This document shows positions 8,324 to 17,465 of a stretch of 62,704 nt of DNA, one piece after another. The notes beneath the pieces were generated by a model. It was not told the origin of the DNA and searched no databases. It saw nothing but the letters and a program-made list of their open reading frames with translations. Source of the DNA: an uncultured Bacteroidales bacterium (GTDB lineage Bacteria > Bacteroidota > Bacteroidia > Bacteroidales > Tenuifilaceae); NCBI GenBank assembly GCA_937926785.1, contig CALBBQ010000032.1:1-62704 (forward strand), read 5' to 3'. How positions within the stretch are numbered: position 1 is the first letter of the stretch; every line of letters begins with the position of its first letter. The translations under genes were made by a program, and so were the position numbers.

Positions 8324-9055
8324 TTACCACTTACGAGATTCTAACTTTAAACGTGTAGCGGCAAGGATGAGCATGATAAAACTCACGAAATAGATTAAAT
8401 CGCGTGAATCAATCACACCGCGACTAACCGAGCTGTAATGCTCATCTATACTGATCGATATCAAAAACGAGCGAATGATTCCCATTGACTGCAGCTCAGC
8501 AACAGCAGCTATTCCGTCGTAAAAAGTATAGCATAGTGCAGCCGAAAGTAAAAAAGCTACAATGGGATTGGTGGTAAGGCTCGATGTGAAAAGACCAACG
8601 GAAGCGTAGGCTGCAGCCAGCAGGAATAAGCCAATGAACGAGCCCCAGGTTGCCGCCCAGTCAAGGTTACCAACCGGATTGCCCAGCCTATGAAGGCTGT
8701 AAACAAATACCAGCGATGGGATTAGAATAATGATAACCAAAACCACAGCTCCCAGGTACTTCCCAACAACAAGGGCAGTTTCGGAGATGGGACGGGTAAG
8801 AATGAGCTCAATGGTTCCTGAACGCCATTCATCGGCAAACATCCTCATGGTAGCAGCAGGAACTAGAAATAAGAATAACCACGGTGCGATGTAGAAAAGT
8901 GATTCTAACGAGGCATAACCCGAGTCGAGAATGTTTGCATTACCCGGAAGCACCCAAAGAAACAGGCCGGTTAGTATTAGAAAAACAATGGCAATAAGGT
9001 ATCCGGTGAGCGATGAAAAAAAGTTTTGGAGCTCTTTAATAAATATCGATTTCAT
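8324..9055 (-). CDS. gldF: GldF-type ABC-2 permease
   Basis: A protein of 243 residues with about six TM helices, the usual size of GldF. Recognisable segments are MKSIFIKELQNFFSSLTGY at the N-terminus, the MRMFADEWRSGTIELILTRPIS loop between TM2 and TM3, and the C-terminal RDLIYFVSFI helix. It forms the membrane channel of an ABC-2 exporter with GldG. It lies 32 bp downstream of the SpoIID-domain gene in the same minus-strand run. The cargo is unknown, and the presence of gldFG alone does not show gliding motility. Confidence 0.9.
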   Translation of the reverse strand: MKSIFIKELQNFFSSLTGYLIAIVFLILTGLFLWVLPGNANILDSGYASLESLFYIAPWLFLFLVPAATMRMFADEWRSGTIELILTRPISETALVVGKYLGAVVLVIIILIPSLVFVYSLHRLGNPVGNLDWAATWGSFIGLFLLAAAYASVGLFTSSLTTNPIVAFLLSAALCYTFYDGIAAVAELQSMGIIRSFLISISIDEHYSSVSRGVIDSRDLIYFVSFIMLILAATRLKLESRKW

Positions 9056-9087
9056 TTCCGAATCCGTTTAATACCTCTATCTAACGT

Positions 9088-10311
9088 TTAATATCTAGGT
9101 GGCAACATATTTTGAGGGAGCCCTTCGGGAACAATCCCATTTTCAAAGGGCTTTATCTCCAGAGAATCGGGTTTACTGGTTTCAAGTACAGCCTTAGAGG
9201 CATTCACTATTTTCACGCCTTTAAAGTAGTACTCAATAATCCTATCGTAGGTCCAGCCGCGTTGGGCCATAACTAAAGCCCCGTCCTGACACATCCCCAC
9301 ACCATGCCCATAGCCCCGACCACTTAATCGCACCTCGTTTTTTCCTGCAAATACCGAAAACCAGGTGGAGCGAAGTTTAAAATACTTACGAATGGTGGTG
9401 GTAGGTATATTGACACCCATAACCGGATAAACCTTAGGCCTATCCTTAGGATTGAAATTCAAATCGTTTTTATTCAGCTTTGCTGTGTCAACTCCCTGTT
9501 GAGCCAGGAACTTTTTCCAATCGGTAAGGCTGATTGTCCTCTCCCATCGGGCATTCCGTGCCGAGGTGCAATACCTATCGTTCACGCTGCGGAGATAGGG
9601 TAAAGCGGTAACCCAGGCATCCTCGGAGTTAGCTGTCTGTCCTCCGCAATTGGCATGAAATGCGGCAGTAATAGGTTTAGAGGTTGAATCCACAACTACT
9701 AAATCCCGAACGTCCAAAACAGCCTCGTAAACATCCTTAAAATTCTCCATCCGACCCTTATAGGCCTGGCAATGCTCCTGATCGCAAAGGTTAAAACCCT
9801 CGGACTGATGCTTATCGATATGCGAGAGGGTGTAGGTTCGCGCTAAGAGAGCCTGAGCTTTATAGAGCTCGTTTTCCTTATTCGGGCCAGTTTCGGCAAG
9901 TACCACAGCAGCAATATATTTTTCCCTGTCAATCAGATTTATTGCCATCACCCTATCAAACTCTACATAGAAGGTTACGTTGTCGTCGTACATGCGTGCT
10001 GGTTTGGCGGGTATTATTGGCTTTAATCGGAACACATCATTGCCTGTGAGGCCGACCAGGGTTACCCGCTTATAGATTCCGTAGCTGTGGTTTTCGTCCC
10101 TCACGAGTACCGAATCGCCCTGCCTGCTAATGTAGATGATTTGGTAGGTTTTAATGTTCACTACCGAATCGCCTAGCAACATGTTATAGCCACCCTGAGT
10201 TGGGGTAACCAACACGGTATTGAACCTGGTATCGTTAAAAATGCTCACGCTTAGCTTCTGTCCCGATGCACTGAACGACAGGATAACCATTAGCACTGCA
10301 AAAAACCTCAT
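9088..10311 (-). CDS. SpoIID/LytB domain secreted protein
   Basis: A protein of 407 residues from MRFFAVLMVILSFSASGQ, a clear Sec signal peptide. The longer frame starting at 10344 would overlap lpxB. The SpoIID domain is recognised by YIAAVVLAETGPNKENELYKAQA, RTYTLSHIDKH, the CDQEHCQAYKG cysteine pair, HANCGGQTANSEDAW, and the C-terminal GRGYGHGVGMCQDGAL. SpoIID is a lytic transglycosylase acting on denuded glycan in sporulating Firmicutes; LytB enhances amidase. In this Gram-negative context it probably trims peptidoglycan in the periplasm. It starts 10 bp after lpxB ends, consistent with a shared transcript with envelope genes. Confidence 0.88.
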   Translation of the reverse strand: MRFFAVLMVILSFSASGQKLSVSIFNDTRFNTVLVTPTQGGYNMLLGDSVVNIKTYQIIYISRQGDSVLVRDENHSYGIYKRVTLVGLTGNDVFRLKPIIPAKPARMYDDNVTFYVEFDRVMAINLIDREKYIAAVVLAETGPNKENELYKAQALLARTYTLSHIDKHQSEGFNLCDQEHCQAYKGRMENFKDVYEAVLDVRDLVVVDSTSKPITAAFHANCGGQTANSEDAWVTALPYLRSVNDRYCTSARNARWERTISLTDWKKFLAQQGVDTAKLNKNDLNFNPKDRPKVYPVMGVNIPTTTIRKYFKLRSTWFSVFAGKNEVRLSGRGYGHGVGMCQDGALVMAQRGWTYDRIIEYYFKGVKIVNASKAVLETSKPDSLEIKPFENGIVPEGLPQNMLPPRY

Positions 10312-10321
10312 AGTATTCTTT

Positions 10322-11446
10322 TTAGCGTGATTTAACAAAATCAACCATCCTTCTACCTACCCTAAGCGATGCTCCGGCCTGTCCGAGTTTTAAACGAAGC
10401 TGCTCATATTGCTCAAGCTGTTTAGTACGCTCGGGATTACCGGGCAGGAGTTTTTGCGCCTCCTCAAAAAGGGTATCAGGGTTAAGATCGTACTGTTTCA
10501 GCTCTTTTACCACTTCAAAACCCATGTTAAGATTAACCAGTGATATGTACTTCACTTTGATAACCATCCATGCAATTAGCATTGAAAAGAAGTTTCCGCG
10601 GTAACAAACAACCTGGGGCACATTTAACAGGGCAGCCTCCAGGGTGGCAGTCCCCGAAGTTACCAGCGCAATGGTTGAGCATGAGAGCAGCTCATAGGTT
10701 TGACCAAAAACCACATTCACTGAGGTTCCTCTGATGTAGGGTTCATAAACGGAATAGTCTAGAGATGGAGCTCCGGCTATCACAAACAGGTAATCCGGAA
10801 ATTTGTTAACCACCTCGAGCATAACCGGCAGGTTATACTTGATTTCTTGTTTTCTGCTACCGGCAACTAAGGCAATTATTGGTTTCTCAGGCAGAGAGTT
10901 TTTTGCACAGAATTCGGACAGGTTTACGGGTTGAGGAAGTTTGTGCATTATGGCATCAAGAGTAGGATTTCCCTCATATATCGGTTCAATACCTTTTTTA
11001 GTGAAATACTCAACCTCAAAAGGGAAAATGATGAACAACCTGTCGACGTACTTTTTCAGAATTTTAACTCGCGATTCCTTCCATGCCCATACCTTTGGAG
11101 CAATGTAGTAGAAAACTTTAAATCCCGCTTTTTTTGCAAACCTTGCAATGCGCAGGTTAAAACCCGGGTAATCAACTAGGATTAACGCATCGGGTTGGTA
11201 GGCTAGGATGTCTTTTTTACAAAACTCCATGTTAGCAGATATTGCCCGCAGGTTCTGAAGAACTTCCAGAAAGCCCATGAAGGCCATTTCGCGGTAATGC
11301 TTTACCAGGGTACCGCCTTCGGCCAGCATAAGATCACCGCCAAAATAACGGAACTGGGCTTCGGGATCAACCCGCTTTATCCCCTTCATCAAATTTGATG
11401 CATGGAGATCACCGGAAGCCTCGCCTGCAATAATGTAGTATCGCAT
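10322..11446 (-). CDS. lpxB: Lipid-A-disaccharide synthase
   Basis: A protein of 374 residues opening MRYYIIAGEASGDLHASNL, the diagnostic LpxB N-terminus. Further marks are FRYFGGD, VKHYREMAFMGF, the YIAPKVWAWKESR segment, GNPTLDA and the C-terminal VTSGTATLEAAL glycosyltransferase B site. It condenses UDP-diacylglucosamine with lipid X to form the lipid A disaccharide at the inner face of the cytoplasmic membrane. It lies between a small membrane protein (5 bp gap) and the SpoIID protein. Presence of lpxB indicates an LPS- or lipid-A-bearing outer membrane. Confidence 0.97.
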   Translation of the reverse strand: MRYYIIAGEASGDLHASNLMKGIKRVDPEAQFRYFGGDLMLAEGGTLVKHYREMAFMGFLEVLQNLRAISANMEFCKKDILAYQPDALILVDYPGFNLRIARFAKKAGFKVFYYIAPKVWAWKESRVKILKKYVDRLFIIFPFEVEYFTKKGIEPIYEGNPTLDAIMHKLPQPVNLSEFCAKNSLPEKPIIALVAGSRKQEIKYNLPVMLEVVNKFPDYLFVIAGAPSLDYSVYEPYIRGTSVNVVFGQTYELLSCSTIALVTSGTATLEAALLNVPQVVCYRGNFFSMLIAWMVIKVKYISLVNLNMGFEVVKELKQYDLNPDTLFEEAQKLLPGNPERTKQLEQYEQLRLKLGQAGASLRVGRRMVDFVKSR

Positions 11447-11452
11447 ATCTGC

Positions 11453-11758
11453 TTAAATAAACCTGATTGTAACCGTGATTAGAGCAAGTATAATGGTGCT
11501 TCCCAGAACGCCCTGAGCTGCTTTTAACCTGTTTGTCCAGATAAATACAAAAAACAACCCCAGATTGGGTAGAACCGAAAGCGATAATGCTCTGGATAAA
11601 TCGCCCTTGTAGGCAAGGTACTTCAAAAAACCTATAAAGCCGAAATCGCGAGCCAGAATAAAATACAATAAAACCAAAGTAATGATTGGCAACACTCCAC
11701 CCAATAGGTAGCCATGCCATTGTTTATTGAGTTTTTTCTGGGTTTGAAATGGTAACAT
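11453..11758 (-). CDS. Small membrane protein between surE and lpxB
   Basis: A protein of 101 residues from the ATG at 11756-11758 (MLPFQTQKKLNKQWHG). This overlaps the surE 3' end by 35 bp; a TTG two codons earlier is the only other upstream option. It has three predicted hydrophobic segments (roughly residues 17-37, 60-75 and 83-101), separated by basic loops, and no motif I recognise. It sits in translational coupling distance of both surE and lpxB. Function is unknown; a membrane role linked to lipid A synthesis is a guess from position only. The hydrophobic pattern and tight fit in the operon argue that it is real. Confidence 0.6.
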   Translation of the reverse strand: MLPFQTQKKLNKQWHGYLLGGVLPIITLVLLYFILARDFGFIGFLKYLAYKGDLSRALSLSVLPNLGLFFVFIWTNRLKAAQGVLGSTIILALITVTIRFI

Positions 11759-12551
11759 GTTCAAGATTCCATGATTTTAATCGTTCCAACTCGGTATAAC
11801 TTGTCAAATCAACCTGAACGGGTACAACCGAAATATAGCCTTGATTTAACCAGTACTCATCGGTATCGGTGGCTTCGGGTTCCTCGTTCAGGAAATATCC
11901 GGTTAACCAGTAGTAGTCGACACCACGCGGGTCAGTTCGTTTTTCAAACTCCTCGCGCCAGGTTCCCCTGTTTTGCCGAGCAACTCTAATCCCTTTTACC
12001 GATTTGACGGGTAATACCGGTATATTCACGTTAAGGCAACAGCCCTTACTTAGCCCTTTATCTAAAACGTTTTGAACAATAACCCGGCCAAACCTAATTG
12101 AGGCGCTAAAATCGGGCGACTCATCGTAATCGAGGAGGGAGAATCCTATTGAAGGGATTCCATAGAGGCATCCTTCTATGGCTGCAGCCATGGTTCCGCT
12201 ATAAATTATGCTGATGGACGAGTTCGATCCATGGTTAATACCGGAAACAACCAGATCGGGCATGCGATTGGTGAATAGCTGGCTCATGGCCAACTTAACG
12301 CAATCCACAGGAGTACCATTCACCGTATAGAACGTTATGTCATCGCCGCGCTTCCGTTGTTTGAGCCTTAAAGGTACCTTAATGGTAATTGCATGCGACA
12401 TGCCCGAATGCCCCTCCTCAGGGGCTACCACCACAACCCTACCGAAAGGCTTTACCATCTCCACTAACGCTTCAAGACCCGCTGCTTTGTAACCATCGTC
12501 GTTAGTAACCAGAATTACCGGTTTTCCAACTTCCCCTTTTCCTTCAAGCAT
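11724..12551 (-). CDS. surE: 5'/3'-nucleotidase SurE
   Basis: A protein of 275 residues from ATG 12549-12551 (MLEGKGEVGKPVILVTNDDGY). The TTG at 12587 lies next to the -7 promoter element and was rejected. Metal-site motifs are TNDDGYKAAG, APEEGHSGMSHAIT (Ser), and the VSGINHGSNSSISIIYSGTMAAAIEG segment with its catalytic Asn. SurE is a divalent-metal-dependent nucleoside-monophosphate phosphatase of the cytoplasm. It is first in the run surE, small membrane protein, lpxB, SpoIID, gldF, gldG, DUF4340. Confidence 0.95.
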   Translation of the reverse strand: MLEGKGEVGKPVILVTNDDGYKAAGLEALVEMVKPFGRVVVVAPEEGHSGMSHAITIKVPLRLKQRKRGDDITFYTVNGTPVDCVKLAMSQLFTNRMPDLVVSGINHGSNSSISIIYSGTMAAAIEGCLYGIPSIGFSLLDYDESPDFSASIRFGRVIVQNVLDKGLSKGCCLNVNIPVLPVKSVKGIRVARQNRGTWREEFEKRTDPRGVDYYWLTGYFLNEEPEATDTDEYWLNQGYISVVPVQVDLTSYTELERLKSWNLEHVTISNPEKTQ

Positions 12552-12576
12552 TGATTGATCTGTTATTGTGAATTGG

Positions 12577-12584
12577 CAAATATA
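12577..12584 (-). promoter_or_regulatory. -7 promoter element upstream of surE
   Basis: The minus strand reads TATATTTG, a full TAnnTTTG match, about 26 bp before the surE ATG. No good -33 TTTG was seen at the expected distance. It would drive the seven-gene surE-to-DUF4340 run. Confidence 0.45.
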
Positions 12585-12630
12585 CAATTTTTTAGATACC
12601 CTGAATTACTGTTTGCAAACGGAATAGCAC

Positions 12631-12658
12631 AAAAAAGCCGTGGAGCGCACTCCACGGC
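12631..12658 (-). terminator. Rho-independent terminator after the TM1266-like gene
   Basis: Nine-bp perfect stem GCCGTGGAG / CTCCACGGC (12637-12645, 12650-12658) with loop CGCA. It is followed on the minus strand by six T (complement of 12631-12636). It lies 21 bp past the stop of the gene at 12680-12934. Confidence 0.88.
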
Positions 12659-12679
12659 ACAGCAAAACGAAAGCTCTTT

Positions 12680-12934
12680 TCAGAACTCCATTTTTTTTGT
12701 GGTAACACCCGGAATTTTTACCAGCTCATCGTGCAGCTTCACCTGATCGGATTGGGGACCGGTTAGCTCTAAAATTATGAGGCCCGATGTGCTGCAGTAG
12801 TCGTCAGAAACTTCATGAAGACCCAGCCTTGTTTTAATTGAGCACCCGTAGCGGGTGAGCACCTTTTGAACCTCGCCGGCTTCCTTAATACGATCGTTGA
12901 TCTTGATGCCTAGAATGGTAAACTTATTTTCCAT
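12680..12934 (-). CDS. TM1266-like ACT-fold protein
   Basis: A protein of 84 residues starting MENKFTILGIKINDR. Its single ACT/NikR-C-like ferredoxin fold resembles the family named putative iron-only hydrogenase system regulator (TM1266): an N-terminal beta strand, helix (EVQKVLTRYG), TRLGLHEV, then GLIILELTG and HDELVKIPGVTTKKMEF. Such proteins probably bind a small ligand or act as regulators without a DNA-binding domain. No hydrogenase gene occurs nearby, so the family name should not be taken as function. It is monocistronic: a terminator follows, and a 140-bp divergent gap precedes. Confidence 0.72.
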   Translation of the reverse strand: MENKFTILGIKINDRIKEAGEVQKVLTRYGCSIKTRLGLHEVSDDYCSTSGLIILELTGPQSDQVKLHDELVKIPGVTTKKMEF

Positions 12935-13074
12935 GACTTTTAAGTGGTTGGTTTGTATAAAATTAAGCTAATTACCCCAACATTTCAACTTTTTTTAGTT
13001 TATTTTGGGACAAGCAGGTGCAATTTTTGTAGCAAATAACTACCTTGCAAGCTCGAACAATTGAATAAAATGCT

Positions 13075-16000
13075 ATGAAACGGTGCATGCATTATCTTTT
13101 TTTTGCACTTTCACTTGTACTCCTGCCCTATTTCGTTAAATCACAATATTTTGGGCAGAACAAACCCATTTATAAGAACTTTAGGTTCCAGGTGTACCAA
13201 ACACCTAATTTCGAGATATACCACTACCTGAAGAACGACAGCCTTTTAAACGTTTTAGCCCTATCGAGCGAAAAATGGTACGATAGGCACTACCAGGTTT
13301 TCCGCGATTCCATAACTAAACGAAATCCTATCATACTGTATAACGACCATGCTGATTTCCAGCAAACTACGGCTATATCGGGTTCCGTAAGCGTAGGTAC
13401 CGGTGGGGTAACCGAGGCGTTAAAGAACAGAGTAGTCTTCCCGTTAACTGAAACATGGCAGCAAACTAACCACGTACTAGGACATGAGCTGGTACACGCC
13501 TTCCAGTTTAACTCTCTAATCAACGGAGATTCTACTTCGCTAAACTCAATCCGCAACCTACCTCTCTGGATGGTTGAAGGCATGTCGGAGTACCTCTCCC
13601 TGGGAACATACGACTACCAAACTGCCATGTGGATGCGCGATGCGGTGCTCAACGACAGGTTCCCTACACTGGAGGATATGACCTACTACCCCAACAAGTA
13701 TTTCCCTTACCGGTGGGGGCATGCTTTCTGGTCGTTTGTGGGGCGTACCTTTGGCGATAGTCTTATTAACCCGATATTCAAGGAAACGGCTAAACGCGGA
13801 TACAACTTTGCGCTAATGCGCTACCTGGGGCTAAACGAGCAGTCGTTCTCTACCCTATGGAAATCGGTTTACTACGACTACTTTAAGCGAACCATGCCGG
13901 ATAGTGTGGAAGATCCGAATGGCACCAGAATCCTGTTCGAGAGGAATGCCGGCGAAATCAACATATCGCCTTCTGTTAGCCCAGATGGCCGGTATGTGGC
14001 ATTCTACTCTGAAAAAGACTTGTTTTCAATAGACCTATACCTGGCGCATGCCACAAGCGGTAAAATAATTCGAAGGCTATCGAGTATTGTTCACGATAAC
14101 GAAATTGATGCGCTTAACTTTATCGAATCGGCCGGCACCTGGTCGCCCGACAGCCGCCTTTTCGCGTTTGTTGGTTTTAGTAAGGGTAAAAGCAAATTGA
14201 TTGTTGTTGATGTTTTCAACGATAAGCTGGTGCAGGAATTTACCATACCTGGTGTTCCATCGTTCAACTACCCGGCCTGGTCGCCCGATGGCTCCAGTAT
14301 CGTGGTTTCGGGATTAGTAAACGGTGTTAACGACCTCTACCTATATAACATTGAAACCCGAAGGGTAGTCCGCCTTACGTCCGATCCCTGGTGTAACATC
14401 CATCCGGCATGGTCGGCCGATGGACAGAAGATCGTATTTGTAACCGACAAGCCCTCATCCAAATCGGCCGAAACTACTACCGGATATAACCTGGCTGTTC
14501 TTGACACCAACACAAAGGAGATTGTCGTTTACGATATCTTTCCTGGTGCCGATAACGTTAACCCCATGTTCTCGGCCAACGGGAAAAGCATTTTTTTCCT
14601 TTCCAACAGCGATGGGTACCGAAACCTTTTCCGGTTCTTTCCGGAAACCGGCGAGGTTTACCGGCTAACCCGCATACTTACGGGTATATCAGGTATGACC
14701 CCGTTAGCCCCAGCCATGAGCGTAGCCCGGGAAAACGATGAGGTGGTGTACTCCCATTTTTACAAAGCCAAGTACTCCATTTACACTGCCGATAGCACCG
14801 ATTTTACCCCCGTTAGGGTAAACCCTTTCCATGTTGACTTTAGTGCATCCATCTTACCCCCATTTGAAAGAGCTACCGAGGGGTTAGTTGATAAGAACCT
14901 GGCCAGCAACAAATTACCTGAACACTTGCTTGACTCTTTCCGGAGAGTTCCCTTTAAACCCAAGTTTAAACTCGATTATATCTCCAACATCGGCATGGGT
15001 ATTAGTACATCGCCCTACGGAACGGGCATGGCGGGCGGGGTTGAAATGCTCTTCAGCGACATAACCGGTGTCAACATGTTTTACACAGGACTGTCGCTTA
15101 ATGGGGAGATATACGACTTTGGAGGCCAGTTGGCATACCTTCAGCAGAAAAAGTACATCACCTGGGGGGTTACCGCCTCGCATATCCCCTACTCCTTTGG
15201 ACAGTACGGGTACGATACACTTCACCGTCAAATAAACGGTGAACCTGTTATTGTTGAAGACTTTCAGATGATACAGATTCGCATGTTCGAAACAGCCACC
15301 GGGCTGCTCTCCTACTTCCCGCTGTCCCGAACCCAACGTTTTGAACTGAGCGGTTCCATAGCCCGTTACTACTACCGCGCCGATATATACTCAAACTACT
15401 ACATTGATGGCTACTACTGGGGTTCAGAACGCAGGAAAGGGGAAGTACCCCCTGGATTCTGGCTGCAACAAACCAATCTTGCATACGTGTTCGATAACTC
15501 CGATTTTGGGATTGCCTCGCCCATGCGCGGCAGACGAATGCGGTATCAGGCTTCCCGTACCGTTGGGGAGTATAACTATTGGGGAGCCTTAGCCGATTTC
15601 AGAAACTATATCTTCCGAAAACCGTTAAGCTTTGCATTTCGAACGTTGTACTACGGTAGGTTCGGGAATTCCATAAACGATAACATACTTTACCCTCTAT
15701 ATATCGGTTATCCATGGTACGTCAGGGGTTACGACAGCAACGCTTTTATAAACCATAGTCAAACCGGAAATGTAAATATCGACCAGCTAACCGGAAATCA
15801 TATTGCCGTTGCAAACTTTGAGGTTCGCATACCCTTTACAGGACCTGAACGGCTTACCCTCATCAAATCGGGTTCGCTATTCACCGAGCTGGCCTTTTTT
15901 ACCGATGCCGGAATTGCCTGGTCAAAGGATTTTCCACCGAGTTTAAAGTGGAAGCCAAGCAACGTAAATGACAGAACTCCATTCGTAAGCTCGGGCATAA

Positions 16001-16116
16001 GCCTTAGGGTTAACCTGTTCGGAATGCTGATAATTGAACCCTACTTCGCAATACCCTACCAGCTTGGTGGCTTCAGAGCGGCTAACTGGGGTATAAACTT
16101 CATTCCCGGATGGTAA
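13075..16116 (+). CDS. Composite outer-membrane protein: HELVH metallopeptidase domain, TolB-like propeller, Omp85-like barrel
   Basis: A protein of 1013 residues with a signal peptide (MKRCMHYLFFALSLVLLPYF). A gluzincin-like domain occupies about residues 30-280, with HELVH at 137-141 and a downstream WMVEGMSEYLS that can supply the third zinc ligand. A TolB/PD40 beta-propeller follows at about 285-600, with repeats of the type SPDGRYVAF, WSPDGSSIVV and WSADGQKIVFV. The last roughly 360 residues look like a bacterial surface antigen (Omp85-type) beta barrel, with YPWYVRGYDSNAF and the C-terminal strand ending WGINFIPGW. Likely an outer-membrane protein with an exposed or periplasmic peptidase. 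Substrate unknown. The weak element TACCTTGC at 13041-13048 may be its -7 box. Confidence 0.85.
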   Translation: MKRCMHYLFFALSLVLLPYFVKSQYFGQNKPIYKNFRFQVYQTPNFEIYHYLKNDSLLNVLALSSEKWYDRHYQVFRDSITKRNPIILYNDHADFQQTTAISGSVSVGTGGVTEALKNRVVFPLTETWQQTNHVLGHELVHAFQFNSLINGDSTSLNSIRNLPLWMVEGMSEYLSLGTYDYQTAMWMRDAVLNDRFPTLEDMTYYPNKYFPYRWGHAFWSFVGRTFGDSLINPIFKETAKRGYNFALMRYLGLNEQSFSTLWKSVYYDYFKRTMPDSVEDPNGTRILFERNAGEINISPSVSPDGRYVAFYSEKDLFSIDLYLAHATSGKIIRRLSSIVHDNEIDALNFIESAGTWSPDSRLFAFVGFSKGKSKLIVVDVFNDKLVQEFTIPGVPSFNYPAWSPDGSSIVVSGLVNGVNDLYLYNIETRRVVRLTSDPWCNIHPAWSADGQKIVFVTDKPSSKSAETTTGYNLAVLDTNTKEIVVYDIFPGADNVNPMFSANGKSIFFLSNSDGYRNLFRFFPETGEVYRLTRILTGISGMTPLAPAMSVARENDEVVYSHFYKAKYSIYTADSTDFTPVRVNPFHVDFSASILPPFERATEGLVDKNLASNKLPEHLLDSFRRVPFKPKFKLDYISNIGMGISTSPYGTGMAGGVEMLFSDITGVNMFYTGLSLNGEIYDFGGQLAYLQQKKYITWGVTASHIPYSFGQYGYDTLHRQINGEPVIVEDFQMIQIRMFETATGLLSYFPLSRTQRFELSGSIARYYYRADIYSNYYIDGYYWGSERRKGEVPPGFWLQQTNLAYVFDNSDFGIASPMRGRRMRYQASRTVGEYNYWGALADFRNYIFRKPLSFAFRTLYYGRFGNSINDNILYPLYIGYPWYVRGYDSNAFINHSQTGNVNIDQLTGNHIAVANFEVRIPFTGPERLTLIKSGSLFTELAFFTDAGIAWSKDFPPSLKWKPSNVNDRTPFVSSGISLRVNLFGMLIIEPYFAIPYQLGGFRAANWGINFIPGW

Positions 16117-16117
16117 G

Positions 16118-17446
16118 CTAAACCACCCGGTTTTTCCATCGGCCGGTTTTAAGGTAAAGCAGCGATAGAAGGGTAACCAGGGTACCATAAATTATCTCGG
16201 CAAACCATACCCAACTTAAAGAACGTTCCAGTACTATTGCCATTAAGTAAGCCCAGCCAAGGTAAACCATTAGCGTTACCACTTCGATTACGAAGGACAC
16301 TTTGGTATTACCGGTTCCCGATACCCCGTTAAAACTGATGAAAGCAGTAGTCATCGCCAAAGATGCAAATGTGATTACTTTTAGAACGGGGAGCGTCATT
16401 GCAATCAGGGTACTATCGTTGGTATAGATTCTGGTCACCCAACCTCCGAAAACTAACGAAAGAACTGACATTACTGCAACCGCAACCAGTGTTAACCTCA
16501 TAATCTTTAAAACAAGGGGAATTACTATGTCCGATTTACCTTTACCTATCTGCTGGCTAACAAACGTATTGGTTGCAGAAGCAAAACCCCAAATCGGAAT
16601 CATCAGAACGATGTAGATGCTCCGCACTATGTTCGATACGGCCAGCTCGGTTTCACCCATCTTTTCAATAAACAGGAAGAAAATGAACCAGACAAAAATG
16701 GAAAGAAAAAACTGAAACATTAAAGGCCAGGAAACATCCCATATTCTATAAAAAAGTTTGCGAGAAGGCTTAACAAACCTAAACAGGTTATACTGTCCGG
16801 AATCGGTTCGGCTGATGTAAATCATCAAAAACGCACAACCTACTAACTCTGCTATAACCGAAGCCGTTGCAGCACCTCGAATACCCATTTCCGGAAAACC
16901 CAGTTTTCCAAAAATCAAACCATAATCCAGTATGATATTAATGATAACACTGATAAATGAGGTTAGCGTGATCACTTTAGTTCGGGCAATCCCAATCAGA
17001 AAGGCATTCATTGAGTAAGTGACAAAAGCAAACAGAAGCCCGTAAATTCTGATACCAAAATACGAGTTTGCCGCTTGCCTCACCTGCTCCGACTCCACAG
17101 CAATGCTCATCAGATGGGGATGCAACCAAGCTAACGCAGCTATCAACAGAAAAGCTATCGTGGTTAGCGAGTATAATAAGTGCTCAACCACCCTCCCCAC
17201 GGCACCATGGGCGCCCTCACCAACCCGTCGGGCAATTATGATTTGCCCTCCAAGAGCCATACCCCAGCCCAGCATAAGCAGTACATGGTAAAACAGGCCA
17301 CCTAAAACTCCTGCACCAAGTGCAACTTGTCCCACTCTGCCCAGAAAAGCAGTATCGGTAATGTTCAGTATGTTCTGCGCAATGCTACCCAGTATGATGG
17401 GGTAAGCCACCAACCAGATCTCCTTGTAGGAAATACTAACCTTCAT
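16118..17446 (-). CDS. MATE family efflux transporter
   Basis: A protein of 442 residues from ATG 17444-17446 (MKVSISYKEIWLVAYPIIL). The longer frame adds a leader that runs into the neighbouring terminator. It has twelve hydrophobic segments and typical MATE features: the YPIILGSIAQNILNITDTAFLGR N-terminal half and the corresponding WPLMFQFFLSIFVWF second half. MATE proteins export drugs or organic cations using a sodium or proton gradient across the inner membrane; the substrate is not predictable here. It converges with the composite peptidase gene, with one base between the stops. The peptidase upstream on the same strand is separated from it by a terminator. Confidence 0.93.
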   Translation of the reverse strand: MKVSISYKEIWLVAYPIILGSIAQNILNITDTAFLGRVGQVALGAGVLGGLFYHVLLMLGWGMALGGQIIIARRVGEGAHGAVGRVVEHLLYSLTTIAFLLIAALAWLHPHLMSIAVESEQVRQAANSYFGIRIYGLLFAFVTYSMNAFLIGIARTKVITLTSFISVIINIILDYGLIFGKLGFPEMGIRGAATASVIAELVGCAFLMIYISRTDSGQYNLFRFVKPSRKLFYRIWDVSWPLMFQFFLSIFVWFIFFLFIEKMGETELAVSNIVRSIYIVLMIPIWGFASATNTFVSQQIGKGKSDIVIPLVLKIMRLTLVAVAVMSVLSLVFGGWVTRIYTNDSTLIAMTLPVLKVITFASLAMTTAFISFNGVSGTGNTKVSFVIEVVTLMVYLGWAYLMAIVLERSLSWVWFAEIIYGTLVTLLSLLYLKTGRWKNRVV

Positions 17447-17465
17447 CACACATTCTTTTTTGCAA

